NCBI GenBank assembly: GCA_905234735.1
Contig: CAJOJA010000003.1
Coordinates: forward strand, 124,001 to 188,000
From: an uncultured Bacteroidaceae bacterium
GTDB lineage: Bacteria; Bacteroidota; Bacteroidia; Bacteroidales; Bacteroidaceae
Reading direction: 5' to 3'
DNA length: 64,000 nucleotides
Shown here: piece after piece, positions 7,915 to 17,094 of the stretch
Layout of the letters: each line of letters begins with the position of its first letter
How positions within the stretch are numbered: position 1 is the stretch's first letter
The notes under the pieces: generated by a model
What the model was told of the DNA's origin: nothing
The model's input: only the letters and a program-made list of their open reading frames with translations
The model's database searches: none
Program-made: the position numbers and the translations under genes

Positions 7915-10900
7915 ATGAAAAAACGCTTTCTAACCCTTCTTGCCATCGGATTGCCCCTCTTTGCATGGGCACAGTTTGGCACCATCAGTTCGCTGCACGT
8001 TGAAGGCAACCAACTGAAGGACACACACGGCAACACCGTTGTCCTGCATGGTTTCATGGACACTCCCAGCCCCTACTTTAATGAGTGGAGATGGGGCAAT
8101 GCTTGTAACGACAACAACGTGCAGCCATGTATCGACTACTTCAACCGTATCTTCAATGCTGTCACCGACACCACGCAGGGAGCCTATTGCAACCTGTTCC
8201 GCCTGCACTTGGACTGCTGCTGGACTAATGATGGCAGTTATACCTATGAGGTTGGCAAGGCCCAGCCCGCAAGTGAAGCAACGGGGGAAGCCGACATTCG
8301 GCACTTCAATCCAGCGCGTCTGAAGAAGTACATGTCGTCGCTCTACTTTAAACTTGCCCAGAATGCCATGAAGCATGGCATGTACGTCATCATGCGTCCG
8401 CCAGGCGTATGTCCCGGCAACCTGAAGGTGGGCGACTATTATCAGCAATATCTAATAGAGGTTTGGGACATCGTGACGCAGAATGCCAATGTGCTAAAGA
8501 ATTCGGGTTGGCTCAGTATCGAGCTGGCCAACGAGCCTGTGAGCGTGAAGGACAAGAACGGCAACAGCAGCGAAAGGGCGCTGCACGACTACTTCCAGCC
8601 CGTTGTCGATAAAATCCGTGCCAACGGCTTTACAGGTATCATTTGGGTTCCAGGTTCAGGTTGGCAGTCAGGCTATGCCGACTATGCCAAGTACCCCATT
8701 GAGGGCTACAACATCGGTTATGCCGTTCACGACTATACGGGCTGGTATGGCTGTAGCGACCAGAGTGTGGATCGCGACAATAATATAGAGAAGAGCAAGA
8801 GCAACCTCATTGCCCAGTTCCATAAACAAGTACCCGTGGTTGACACCAATCCCATCTGTATTACCGAGATTGACTGGAGTCCCGAAGACCCCACGAAGGA
8901 AGGACACTACAACGAACACGGCGAGTGGGTACAGCCCAACATGGGCACATGGTCAACGGGCAACACCTCCAAGTGGGGTGTGTGCTACAAGGCGCTGCAT
9001 GACTACTACGGCAACATCTCCATGACCCTCTCCGGTTCGCATTGCTATTTCGACTGGAGCACCTATGCCAATTCGAACTACAAGAAAGTGGTGCCCGCTT
9101 ATGGCGGTGAGCCCGAAGCCTGTGCCAAGGCCTGCTTCGACTGGTATGCCGAATGGGCGAAGGAGAAACAGCCCCGTCCCGACTTTACTAAGCAGTGGAG
9201 TGCAGACCAGGGTAACAATACCTATGTCAATCCCATCCTCAATGCAGATTTCCCCGATTGCGATGTGATACGTGTGAACGATACCTACTATTTCCTCAGT
9301 ACCACCATGTTCCACATGCCTGGTGCCACACTTCTGAAGTCGAAAGACCTGGTGAACTGGGAGTATTGTGCCAATCCGCTGAAACAGATTCTCAACAACG
9401 AAGACTACAACCTGCAGAACGGCAAGAACCACTATTCACAGGGAATGTGGGCTGGTAGCCTGAACTATTACAAAGGTAAGTTCTACATTTATTTCCCATG
9501 TTCCACATGGTCGCACGATTCACAAAGTGTACTCCTCACCGCCACCGACCCCGAAGGTGAATGGAAGGATACCCGATTGAAAGAGGCTTATCACGATCCG
9601 GGATGGCTCTTCGACGAAGACGGTTCGCTCTATGTAGCCTGTGGCATCGGTGATATCTATGTTACCCAACTTAATCCCACAACTTTTGAGAAGATTTCAA
9701 GCACCAAGGTTATCTCCGTGGGCAATGGTTGCGAGGGCAGCCACATGTACCACATCGATGACTACTATTACATCTATGCTACGTATGGCGGCACCGAGGG
9801 TTCGCAGACCATCTTCCGTTCCAAGTCCCCCATGGGCCCTTACGAAGAATCAGCCGACCGTGTCTTCAAGGACCAGAAGATTCACCAGGGCGCTTTGGTG
9901 CAGACGCAGACAGGGGAGTGGTGGACAGTCCTGTTCCGCGATGCCGGTTCCATCGGTCGCATTCCCTATCTGGAACCCGTCGTTTGGGAGGATGGATGGC
10001 CCGTACTGGGTAAGGCCGGACGCGATGTGACGGAAAAGGGAACCACTTACAAGAAGCCCAACGTAGGCAGCTCGTGGCCCATTACGAGCCTTCCCACGAA
10101 CGAGACCTTTACGGGCGTTCGCTTTGGCAAGCAATGGGAGTGGAACCATAATCCCGACAACAATGCCTGGAGCATGAGCCGTGGATGGATTCGTCTTTCC
10201 ACCAGTGGCATCTCGCCTGACCTGATGCAGGCTCGCAATTCGCTCACCCAGCGTATTCCCGCCTACACCAAAGCCAATTTCTCCAATGCTGGTAAGGCCC
10301 AGTACGACACCTATGGTACGGTGAAGATGGCTATCGGAGGGATGCAGGAGGGCGACGTGGCCGGATTGGCTGTCTTCCAAGACCCCTATGCCCTGATTGG
10401 CGTGAAGATGGAGGGTGGTGAGCGCCGTCTCTATTCGGCCCGCTGTGCCTACTCCGAGTATGACTGGGGACAGGAAAAGGATATTGACTATCCGAGTGAG
10501 GAGACGCTGGGCGATGTCGTAACAGCCGACACCATCTATCTGCGTACCGTCCTGAACTTCAGCACCAACAAGTGCCGCTTCTACTACAGCTACGACAACG
10601 CGACGTGGACGGAGTTCGGACAAAAGTTGACGATGCGTTATACGCTGAAGATTTTCGTTGGGCAGCGCTTCTATCTCTTCAACTATGCTACGAAGGAGAA
10701 CGGAGGATACGTCGACATCGACTGGTTCTCCACCGAACCCGAGTTCACCGAAGAGAAGTTCTTCGCACCAGGCACTCTTGACACGCTCGATCCTGAAGAC
10801 ATGATGATGAGTACCCTGAAGGTGAGTGAGACGAACGTCAATCTGGCAATCGGACAGACGCGTGAAATCAAGGTTTATGCGGTAGGCAAATCGGGCTATG

Positions 10901-11232
10901 AGCGCGACGTTACGGCTATTGCATCCGGACGTACCGCCAAGGCCGCTGTGGCAACCTATGCTGACGGCGTCATCACGGCTGTGGGCGAAGGACGCACCAC
11001 CATCACGTTCACCTATACCGACGACTACGGCACCAAGCGTACGGCTCGCACCAATGTAAATGTGACGCTGGAGGATGCCATTGGCGATGTGGTCGCCCGC
11101 GTAGAGCCCGTGGCTGTAGAATACTATACGACCGACGGCCGCCGCATAGAGCGTCCGCAGCAAGGACTGTACATTATCCGCACCCGCATGAGCGACGGTT
11201 CCGTCCAGACACGCAGCATGTTGCGCCGTTAA
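7915..11232 (+). CDS. Secreted bifunctional GH5-GH43 hemicellulase with Ig-like domain
   Basis: A 1105-residue multidomain protein. Residues 1-19 are a signal peptide ending AWA. Residues 25-420 form a GH5 domain with acid/base Glu207 in LANEPVSV and nucleophile Glu318 in CITEIDW. Residues 432-730 form a GH43 domain with Asp448 in ADFPDCDVIRV, Asp561 in YHDPGWLFDEDG and Glu607 in GNGCEGSHMYHID. A beta-sandwich of the kind that follows many GH43 domains runs to about 955. Residues 960-1045 are a BIG2-like Ig domain (VSETNVNLAIGQTREIKV). The last 35 residues (YYTTDGRRIERPQQGLYIIR) resemble the short C-terminal sorting-type tail common in Prevotella. Backbone cleavage (GH5) and side-chain or end-group removal (GH43) in one chain suggest attack on decorated xylan. 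The exact GH5 subfamily is not determined. Confidence 0.88.
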   Translation: MKKRFLTLLAIGLPLFAWAQFGTISSLHVEGNQLKDTHGNTVVLHGFMDTPSPYFNEWRWGNACNDNNVQPCIDYFNRIFNAVTDTTQGAYCNLFRLHLDCCWTNDGSYTYEVGKAQPASEATGEADIRHFNPARLKKYMSSLYFKLAQNAMKHGMYVIMRPPGVCPGNLKVGDYYQQYLIEVWDIVTQNANVLKNSGWLSIELANEPVSVKDKNGNSSERALHDYFQPVVDKIRANGFTGIIWVPGSGWQSGYADYAKYPIEGYNIGYAVHDYTGWYGCSDQSVDRDNNIEKSKSNLIAQFHKQVPVVDTNPICITEIDWSPEDPTKEGHYNEHGEWVQPNMGTWSTGNTSKWGVCYKALHDYYGNISMTLSGSHCYFDWSTYANSNYKKVVPAYGGEPEACAKACFDWYAEWAKEKQPRPDFTKQWSADQGNNTYVNPILNADFPDCDVIRVNDTYYFLSTTMFHMPGATLLKSKDLVNWEYCANPLKQILNNEDYNLQNGKNHYSQGMWAGSLNYYKGKFYIYFPCSTWSHDSQSVLLTATDPEGEWKDTRLKEAYHDPGWLFDEDGSLYVACGIGDIYVTQLNPTTFEKISSTKVISVGNGCEGSHMYHIDDYYYIYATYGGTEGSQTIFRSKSPMGPYEESADRVFKDQKIHQGALVQTQTGEWWTVLFRDAGSIGRIPYLEPVVWEDGWPVLGKAGRDVTEKGTTYKKPNVGSSWPITSLPTNETFTGVRFGKQWEWNHNPDNNAWSMSRGWIRLSTSGISPDLMQARNSLTQRIPAYTKANFSNAGKAQYDTYGTVKMAIGGMQEGDVAGLAVFQDPYALIGVKMEGGERRLYSARCAYSEYDWGQEKDIDYPSEETLGDVVTADTIYLRTVLNFSTNKCRFYYSYDNATWTEFGQKLTMRYTLKIFVGQRFYLFNYATKENGGYVDIDWFSTEPEFTEEKFFAPGTLDTLDPEDMMMSTLKVSETNVNLAIGQTREIKVYAVGKSGYERDVTAIASGRTAKAAVATYADGVITAVGEGRTTITFTYTDDYGTKRTARTNVNVTLEDAIGDVVARVEPVAVEYYTTDGRRIERPQQGLYIIRTRMSDGSVQTRSMLRR

Positions 11233-11277
11233 TCGGAGTTCCGCTCATTGCGTCTTCATCGCAGTGCTTTTAACTAT

Positions 11278-11323
11278 ACGTCGACAGACCATTTACTTCT
11301 TCAGGTAAACGGTTTGTCGACGT
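11278..11323 (+). terminator. Hairpin terminator after the GH5-GH43 gene
   Basis: An imperfect 19-bp stem (ACGTCGACA... paired with ...TGTCGACGT) has a short loop and only a weak T-tract after it. It lies 46 nt after the stop codon and before the lptD promoter. Confidence 0.5.
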
Positions 11324-11386
11324 GTGGTTAATGGAAGTTTATGATTATTTCACACAATGCATAGCCGATATTCCGACAAAAAAGCG

Positions 11387-11394
11387 TATCTTTG
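11387..11394 (+). promoter_or_regulatory. Bacteroidetes -7 element for the LptD-like gene
   Basis: TATCTTTG lies 25 nt before the proposed GTG start. Its position rules out the TTG at 11392 as a start, because that codon would sit inside the promoter. Confidence 0.6.
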
Positions 11395-11418
11395 CGGTCG
11401 CAAAGGCAGAAGACAGAC

Positions 11419-14367
11419 GTGAGGACGAGGATATTCACCACTATGTTTTTGGCTGGCATGCTCTGCATGTTGGCCTTTGCTGCTATGCCGCTGCACATGA
11501 CACCTTCGGCCAAGATTGATGCCGACGCGTTGGGGAGTGCCGACAGCCTGCCTCGTCTTGACACCTTGCTGCACAAGGACAGCATTGCTGTCATACGCGC
11601 TGTGGACGACTCTGTGGCGAAGATGGACACTGAAACGATGATGGACTCTGTGGCAAGGGGGCAGCTGACGGTGGACAGCGTGCTCAACTCCTATACGGAG
11701 GACAGCATCCTGAACATGTTGCGTATGGGGCGCGTGCTGGAGGTGGCTCCCGACAGTTCGAAACTGGACACTACGCATCGCGACACCACGCCTGTGAGCA
11801 AGAGCGCTTTGGACGACCCTGTTCACTACTCGGCCAAGGACAGCATCACCTTCGACTACGCTCAGTCGCGTGCCAACCTGTATGGTTCCAGTAAAGTGAC
11901 CTACCAGAACCTCGACCTCGAGGCCGACTACATATCCATGAGCATCGACAGCAGTGTCGTTCATGCCACAAGTCGCACCGATTCTACAGGCACGGTAAAG
12001 GGCAAACCCGTCTTCAAGCAGGGTAGCGACCAGTACGAGCCGGACAGCATCAGCTACAACTTCAAGTCGCAGAAAGCCTTCATCAGCAACGTTTATACTG
12101 AGCAGGGTGAGGGCTTCCTGATAAGCAAGGACTCGAAACGCGACTCCCTAGGCACCATGTATCTGAAGGGTGGCATGTACACCACGTGCGATGCCAAGCA
12201 TCCCCACTTCTTCCTCCAGCTGACACGTGCCAAGGTGCGTCCGGGCAAGGATGTCGTCTTCGGTCCGGCCTATCTGGTGGTGGAGGATGTGCCTCTGCCG
12301 CTGGCTATCCCGTACGGATTCTTCCCGTTCAGTTCGAAGTACTCCAGCGGTTTCATCATGCCTACGTTTGGCGACGAGACACGTCGCGGATTCTACGTCC
12401 GTGAGGGTGGCTACTACTTTGCCATCAACGACTATGTCGACTTGAAACTCCTGGGCGAAATCTACACTAAGGGCTCATGGGGCCTGTCGGCCACCAGCAC
12501 CTATCGCAAGCGTTATCGCTTCAGCGGCAACCTCTTCCTAAGCTACCAGCTCACCAAGGACGGCGAGAAGAACATGCCCGACTACAGCGTCTCGAAGTCC
12601 TTCAAGATAACGTGGAGCCATCGGCAGGATGCCAAGGCCAATCCCTCGCAGTCGTTCTCGGCCAGTGTTAACTTCTCCAGCAGCAGCTACGAGCGCAACA
12701 ATCTGACCTCGATGTACAATCCTGAGAGCTATACCCAGAGTACGCGTACGAGTTCTATTTCCTACTCGCGCACGTTCAGCGGCATCGGCCTTACTCTCTC
12801 AGGAACCTTCAATCTCAGCCAGAACATGCGTGACTCCAGCATCGCTGTCACGTTGCCTTCGCTCAATATCAGTTTGAACCGCTTCTATCCGTTCAAGCGA
12901 AAGAAGGCCGTGGGCAAGGAACGCTGGTACGAGAAGATTTCGGCCAGCTACACGGGTACCTTCTCGAACAGCATATCTACGAAGGAGAACCGACTCTTCA
13001 AGTCGAACCTCATCAAGGACTGGCGTAACGGCATGCGTCACCAGGTACCCATCAACGCATCGTTCACGCTGTTCAACTATCTCAACGTTACTCCCTCGTT
13101 CAACTTCACCGACCGCATGTACACCTACAAGGTGATGCAGTCGTGGAATACGGAGAAACAAGCCCTGCAGCGCGATACGACCTTTGGCTTCTACAACGTC
13201 TATAACTACAACCTAAGCCTTTCGGCCAACACCAAGCTCTATGGTATGTACACCCCGGCTCAGTGGTTCGGAGGTAAGAAGATTCAGGCCATACGCCATG
13301 TCTTCACGCCAACCGTGAGCTTCTCCTACGCGCCCGATTTCAGCAAACCCCGATTCGGGTTCTGGGACAGCTACGTGCGCACCGACGCCAACGGCAATGC
13401 CACCACTGTGACGTACTCGCCTTTTGCCGGAAGTCTCTACGGAACAGCACCCTCTGGGAAGACGGGTAGCATCAGCTTCGACATCTCAAACAATATAGAG
13501 ATGAAGGTCTACAAGGGAGCCGACCGCGACTCTACGAAGAAAATCAGCCTGATAGACGAACTTGGAGCCAGCATGTCGTACAACATGGCCGCAAAGACAC
13601 GCCCTTGGAGCGACCTCTCTATGCGTGTCCGCCTGAAGCTGACCAAGAGCTACACCTTCTCCATGAATGCCGTGTTTGCTACGTATGCTTATGCCATCAA
13701 CGAGAACGGCAATGTCTACGTTAGCGACCGCACCGAGTATTCGCAGGGCCGCTTTGGTCGTTTCCAGGGCATGTCGCATAATATCTCGTACCAGCTCAAC
13801 AACGAGAAGTTGATGCGACTCTTCGGCAAGGGTAAGAAGGACAAGGCCACCACCTCCCAACAAAACGATGATGATGACGACGAGGAAGACGAAACCGATC
13901 CCGAGGCGCAGAATGTAGACCCCGACCGCGCCAAGGCTCGCAACTCGGCCAGTTCGAACGGAAAGGGGGGACTGGACGAGGACGGTTACGTAAAATTCTC
14001 TATCCCATGGAGCATCAACATCAGTTATGGCATCACCATGCGCGAGAATACGAGTGGAGAATTCAACACCAAGCGTATGCGATACGGTTATAAATTCACC
14101 CACACCCTGAACTTCTCTGGCAACATACGCATCAGTGAAGGATGGAACATCAACTTCAGCAGCGGTTACGACTTCAACTACAAGAAGTTGTCCATGACCA
14201 CCGCTTCCGTCCAGCGCGACCTCCATTGTTTCACGATGGGATGCTCGATGGTGATTGCCCCGTACCGTTCCTACAACTTCACCTTCTCGTGTGATGCCAG
14301 CACGCTGGCCGACGTGCTGCGATGGAAGAAGCAATCCAGCTATTCGAGCAACATCGACTGGTACTGA
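11419..14367 (+). CDS. lptD: LptD-like outer-membrane LPS assembly protein
   Basis: About 982 residues. I chose the GTG at 11419 because it follows the promoter and gives a normal signal peptide (RTRIFTTMFLAGMLCMLAFA); the ATG at 11443 is the alternative and would lack the basic n-region. The N-terminal part (SITFDYAQSRANLYGSSKVT, then DLEADYISMSID) is the OstA/LptA-like beta-jellyroll. The segment LPLAIPYGFFPFSSKYSSGF with IMPTFGDETRRGFYVREGGY matches the start of the LptD barrel. The rest is beta-strand-rich with aromatic alternation. An acidic low-complexity loop (DDDDDEEDETDPEA) near residue 830 is probably surface-exposed. LptD places lipopolysaccharide in the outer leaflet. It stands alone here, not in an lpt operon, which is usual in Bacteroidetes. 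Confidence 0.75.
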   Translation: MRTRIFTTMFLAGMLCMLAFAAMPLHMTPSAKIDADALGSADSLPRLDTLLHKDSIAVIRAVDDSVAKMDTETMMDSVARGQLTVDSVLNSYTEDSILNMLRMGRVLEVAPDSSKLDTTHRDTTPVSKSALDDPVHYSAKDSITFDYAQSRANLYGSSKVTYQNLDLEADYISMSIDSSVVHATSRTDSTGTVKGKPVFKQGSDQYEPDSISYNFKSQKAFISNVYTEQGEGFLISKDSKRDSLGTMYLKGGMYTTCDAKHPHFFLQLTRAKVRPGKDVVFGPAYLVVEDVPLPLAIPYGFFPFSSKYSSGFIMPTFGDETRRGFYVREGGYYFAINDYVDLKLLGEIYTKGSWGLSATSTYRKRYRFSGNLFLSYQLTKDGEKNMPDYSVSKSFKITWSHRQDAKANPSQSFSASVNFSSSSYERNNLTSMYNPESYTQSTRTSSISYSRTFSGIGLTLSGTFNLSQNMRDSSIAVTLPSLNISLNRFYPFKRKKAVGKERWYEKISASYTGTFSNSISTKENRLFKSNLIKDWRNGMRHQVPINASFTLFNYLNVTPSFNFTDRMYTYKVMQSWNTEKQALQRDTTFGFYNVYNYNLSLSANTKLYGMYTPAQWFGGKKIQAIRHVFTPTVSFSYAPDFSKPRFGFWDSYVRTDANGNATTVTYSPFAGSLYGTAPSGKTGSISFDISNNIEMKVYKGADRDSTKKISLIDELGASMSYNMAAKTRPWSDLSMRVRLKLTKSYTFSMNAVFATYAYAINENGNVYVSDRTEYSQGRFGRFQGMSHNISYQLNNEKLMRLFGKGKKDKATTSQQNDDDDDEEDETDPEAQNVDPDRAKARNSASSNGKGGLDEDGYVKFSIPWSINISYGITMRENTSGEFNTKRMRYGYKFTHTLNFSGNIRISEGWNINFSSGYDFNYKKLSMTTASVQRDLHCFTMGCSMVIAPYRSYNFTFSCDASTLADVLRWKKQSSYSSNIDWY

Positions 14368-14398
14368 TGGAGTAGGCAGGCTTTATTCCTGATGGAAG

Positions 14399-14992
14399 AT
14401 GACAATCCAAGTAACATACAGAAGAACCAGGAGAATGACGATGCGCATCGTAAAAAATGGTGATGTGCATGTGTCGGCCCCCTTGGGTATACCTGAATCC
14501 GAGGTGGAACGATTCATCGAAGAACACCGTGACTGGATAAGAGAGGCACGAAGCAGAACCTGCGAAAACCAGAAGCGTAGAGCCGCCTTCTACAACCAGT
14601 TGCCGCTTCAGACAAGAGCTCAGGCCGACGATGCACTTCGGCGGATGAAAGACCTGATAGAGCCAATGGTGGAACGCCACTCAAAAGAGATGGGCGTGAA
14701 AGCTTCAATGGTCTATTACAAGGCGATGATTTCCAGATGGGGCGTTTGCAACGTCAGGGACAAGTCCATCTGCCTTTCTACCTATCTGCTACTGTTGCCG
14801 GAATGGTGTGTTGAGCATGTCGTGGTTCACGAATTGTGCCATCTGCTGGAACCCCGTCACAATGCCCGTTTCCATGCCCTTATGGACAAATACTTCCCTC
14901 GTTGGAAGGAGGCTCGTCGCGCTACACGCCAGATATGCAGGATGGAGGATGATGCAGAGGATGAGAGCGGTGGTATGGAGGATTTCAGATGA
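14399..14992 (+). CDS. YgjP/SprT-type zinc metallopeptidase (DUF45)
   Basis: A 197-residue protein of the YgjP-like family. The N-terminal half begins with a beta-rich segment (MRIVKNGDVHVSAPLGIPES) and a helical stretch. The C-terminal half carries SRWGVCNVRDKSICLSTYLL and the zincin motif VVVHELCHLLEPRHNARFHA, in which the two His of HELCH plus the distal His bind zinc and Glu is catalytic. The family is typically found next to restriction or housekeeping genes and its substrate is unknown. Its start lies 32 nt after lptD, so the two are probably co-transcribed. Its 3' end overlaps the convergent dnaG 3' end by 8 nt. Confidence 0.85.
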   Translation: MTIQVTYRRTRRMTMRIVKNGDVHVSAPLGIPESEVERFIEEHRDWIREARSRTCENQKRRAAFYNQLPLQTRAQADDALRRMKDLIEPMVERHSKEMGVKASMVYYKAMISRWGVCNVRDKSICLSTYLLLLPEWCVEHVVVHELCHLLEPRHNARFHALMDKYFPRWKEARRATRQICRMEDDAEDESGGMEDFR

Positions 14993-17078
14993 TGACGCGT
15001 CCCTCGTGCTGCGAGAGGCGCTTTTCGGCTTCCTTGATGTCCTTGTACTGGGTCATCACTTGAAGGTAGCGCTGCGAGTCGCGTATGAGGTTGGGGTCTT
15101 GTAGTTGGCGCATGATTCTGCGTTTCTGTTGTCCTACGATTTCGAGTTTATAGTCCGCCACGATGTGGTTAACCAGCATGGACAGGGGTATTTCGGGCTC
15201 TGTGGAGCTCTTTTTTGTGGACTGATGTATGCGGCTCAGCTGTTCGCTGTCGGTGGCCAGGTCAAAAGCGAGCGCATTGATTTCCGGGTCGGGGTAGTTG
15301 ATGAGTTGTTGTTCCATCTCTTTGTTTTGTTCCGCCGACAGGGCGATGTCCATCAGACGCTGGTGGATGGGGTGGCTCAGGGCGAGTTCGTCCTGCGTCA
15401 ACGATGATTGTATGTACTGAGCGACGGAGAGGGTAGAGGTTTTGCCCTCATTATCCTTGACGGTGCCCAGGGGTTGGTTGCCAAAGCGGATGACGAGGCG
15501 TAGCAGTTCGCGCTCCTTCTGTTCCAATCGCAGTGCATCGCGATTGCGGATGTTCTCCACCAATGGAGTATAGGGCGAGGGCACGGATTCGTCAGTGCCG
15601 TCCGATTCTTGTGTAGGCAGGGGAATGTCTGTGGGTAGTGGTATTCTCTCGTCTTCGGCTGGGGGAGGGGGAGTTTCGCCTGTGATACGCTCCAGGGTCT
15701 TGCGTTCACGTTCCCTTTCGCGTTGCTTCCGTATCTCCTCGAGGCTTTGTTCTATCTGTCGAGTCACGGCGCTGGCGATGAGGCGTTCCTGCATCTGCAT
15801 TGTTGCGGCTGTTTCCTGGATGTAGACGGCACGGGTGATTTCGTTGGGGATGCAGGCTATGCTCTGCACGATGTTGTTTACCAACTGGCTTTTCTTCACG
15901 GGGTCGCCCTGTGCCTCCTCGAGCAGGAGCGACGTCTTGAACTTGATGAAGTCGACCTGGTGCTCATCGAGATAGCGTTTATACTCCTCGGCGTTGTGTT
16001 TGCGGGCAAACGAGTCAGGGTCGTCTCCGTCAGGCAGTAGGAGCAGGCGCACGTTCATGCCCTGTGCCAAGAGCATATCGATGCCTCGCTGCGAGGCCTT
16101 GATGCCAGCAGCGTCGCCGTCGTAGATGACGGTGATGTTGTCGGTCAGGCGGTGGATGAGACGTATCTGGTCGTCGGTCAGGGCAGTGCCGCTGGAGGCT
16201 ACGACGTTCTCGATACCGCTCTGGTGCATGGCCATCACGTCGGTATAGCCCTCGACCAGGAAACAGAGGTCTTGTTTGCGGATAGCCTGTTTGGCTTGGA
16301 AGAGGCCGTAAAGTTCGCGCTTCTTGGAGTAGATGATGCTCTCTGGCGAGTTCTGGTACTTGACGTTGACTCCCTTCGTCGCAGCATCCAGCACGCGTCC
16401 GCCGAAGCCCACAACCTTGCCCGACATAGTGAAGATGGGGAAGATAACTCGGCCCCAGTATCTGTCGCGCAATCGCCCTTTGTCGTTTTTGATGGATATG
16501 CCTGTACCGATGCCCGTTTCGGGGTCGTTGATGAGATATTTTTCCTGATAGCCGGCCTTTAAGGCATCCTGGCTCATGACCCCGTCGCGCGAGTCGGGAC
16601 AGAAACCGAGTTGGAACTTCTGGATGATGTCGTCGCGGAAACCGCGTCCGCGAAAATAGGCAAGACCTATGGCGCGTCCGTCGGGTGTGTCGTGCAATTG
16701 GCGCTGGAACCATTCGTTGGCCCACTGGTTGACGATGAACATCGACTCACGGTCGTCTTGTCGCTGCACGTCCTCCTTCGACATTTCCTTCTCTTCGATG
16801 GTGATGCCGTACTTCTTGGCCAGGTAGCGCAGGGCTTCGGGATAGGTTATCTGTTCGTGCTCCATGATGAAGCCGACTGGGTTGCCTCCCTTGCCGCAGG
16901 CGAAGCACTTGCAGTAGTTCTTGGCGGGAGAGACCATGAACGAAGGGGTGCGGTCGTCGTGGAAGGGGCATAGACCCTTCAGGTTGGCTCCGGCTCGCTT
17001 CAGTGTGACGAAGTCGGATACGACGTCGACGATATTCGCCGCGTCCATGATTTTGTCTATCGTCGCTCGGTCAATCAT
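14985..17078 (-). CDS. dnaG: DNA primase DnaG
   Basis: A 697-residue replication primase. It has the N-terminal CHC2 zinc finger (Cys37, His40, Cys58, Cys61 in LCPFHDD...CKCFACGKGG), the RNA-polymerase domain (EKYLINDPETGIG, RDRYWGRVIFPIF, VVGFGGRVLD), and the TOPRIM core with the metal-binding Glu in LVEGYTDVMAMHQ and IYDGDAAGIKAS. Residues 440-500 form a Glu/Pro-rich linker to the C-terminal helicase-binding domain. It makes RNA primers for lagging-strand synthesis together with DnaB. The start ATG at 17078 gives the usual MIDRATIDKIMDAANIVDVV. It lies 16 nt downstream of the large secreted protein gene, which has no functional relation to it. Confidence 0.97.
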   Translation of the reverse strand: MIDRATIDKIMDAANIVDVVSDFVTLKRAGANLKGLCPFHDDRTPSFMVSPAKNYCKCFACGKGGNPVGFIMEHEQITYPEALRYLAKKYGITIEEKEMSKEDVQRQDDRESMFIVNQWANEWFQRQLHDTPDGRAIGLAYFRGRGFRDDIIQKFQLGFCPDSRDGVMSQDALKAGYQEKYLINDPETGIGTGISIKNDKGRLRDRYWGRVIFPIFTMSGKVVGFGGRVLDAATKGVNVKYQNSPESIIYSKKRELYGLFQAKQAIRKQDLCFLVEGYTDVMAMHQSGIENVVASSGTALTDDQIRLIHRLTDNITVIYDGDAAGIKASQRGIDMLLAQGMNVRLLLLPDGDDPDSFARKHNAEEYKRYLDEHQVDFIKFKTSLLLEEAQGDPVKKSQLVNNIVQSIACIPNEITRAVYIQETAATMQMQERLIASAVTRQIEQSLEEIRKQRERERERKTLERITGETPPPPAEDERIPLPTDIPLPTQESDGTDESVPSPYTPLVENIRNRDALRLEQKERELLRLVIRFGNQPLGTVKDNEGKTSTLSVAQYIQSSLTQDELALSHPIHQRLMDIALSAEQNKEMEQQLINYPDPEINALAFDLATDSEQLSRIHQSTKKSSTEPEIPLSMLVNHIVADYKLEIVGQQKRRIMRQLQDPNLIRDSQRYLQVMTQYKDIKEAEKRLSQHEGRVII

Positions 17079-17094
17079 GGTAAATGGTTCATAG

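Noticed and set aside
9850..11163. 437-codon minus-strand frame
   Set aside because: It is antisense to the GH5-GH43 gene. Long shadow frames follow from the codon bias of the real gene.
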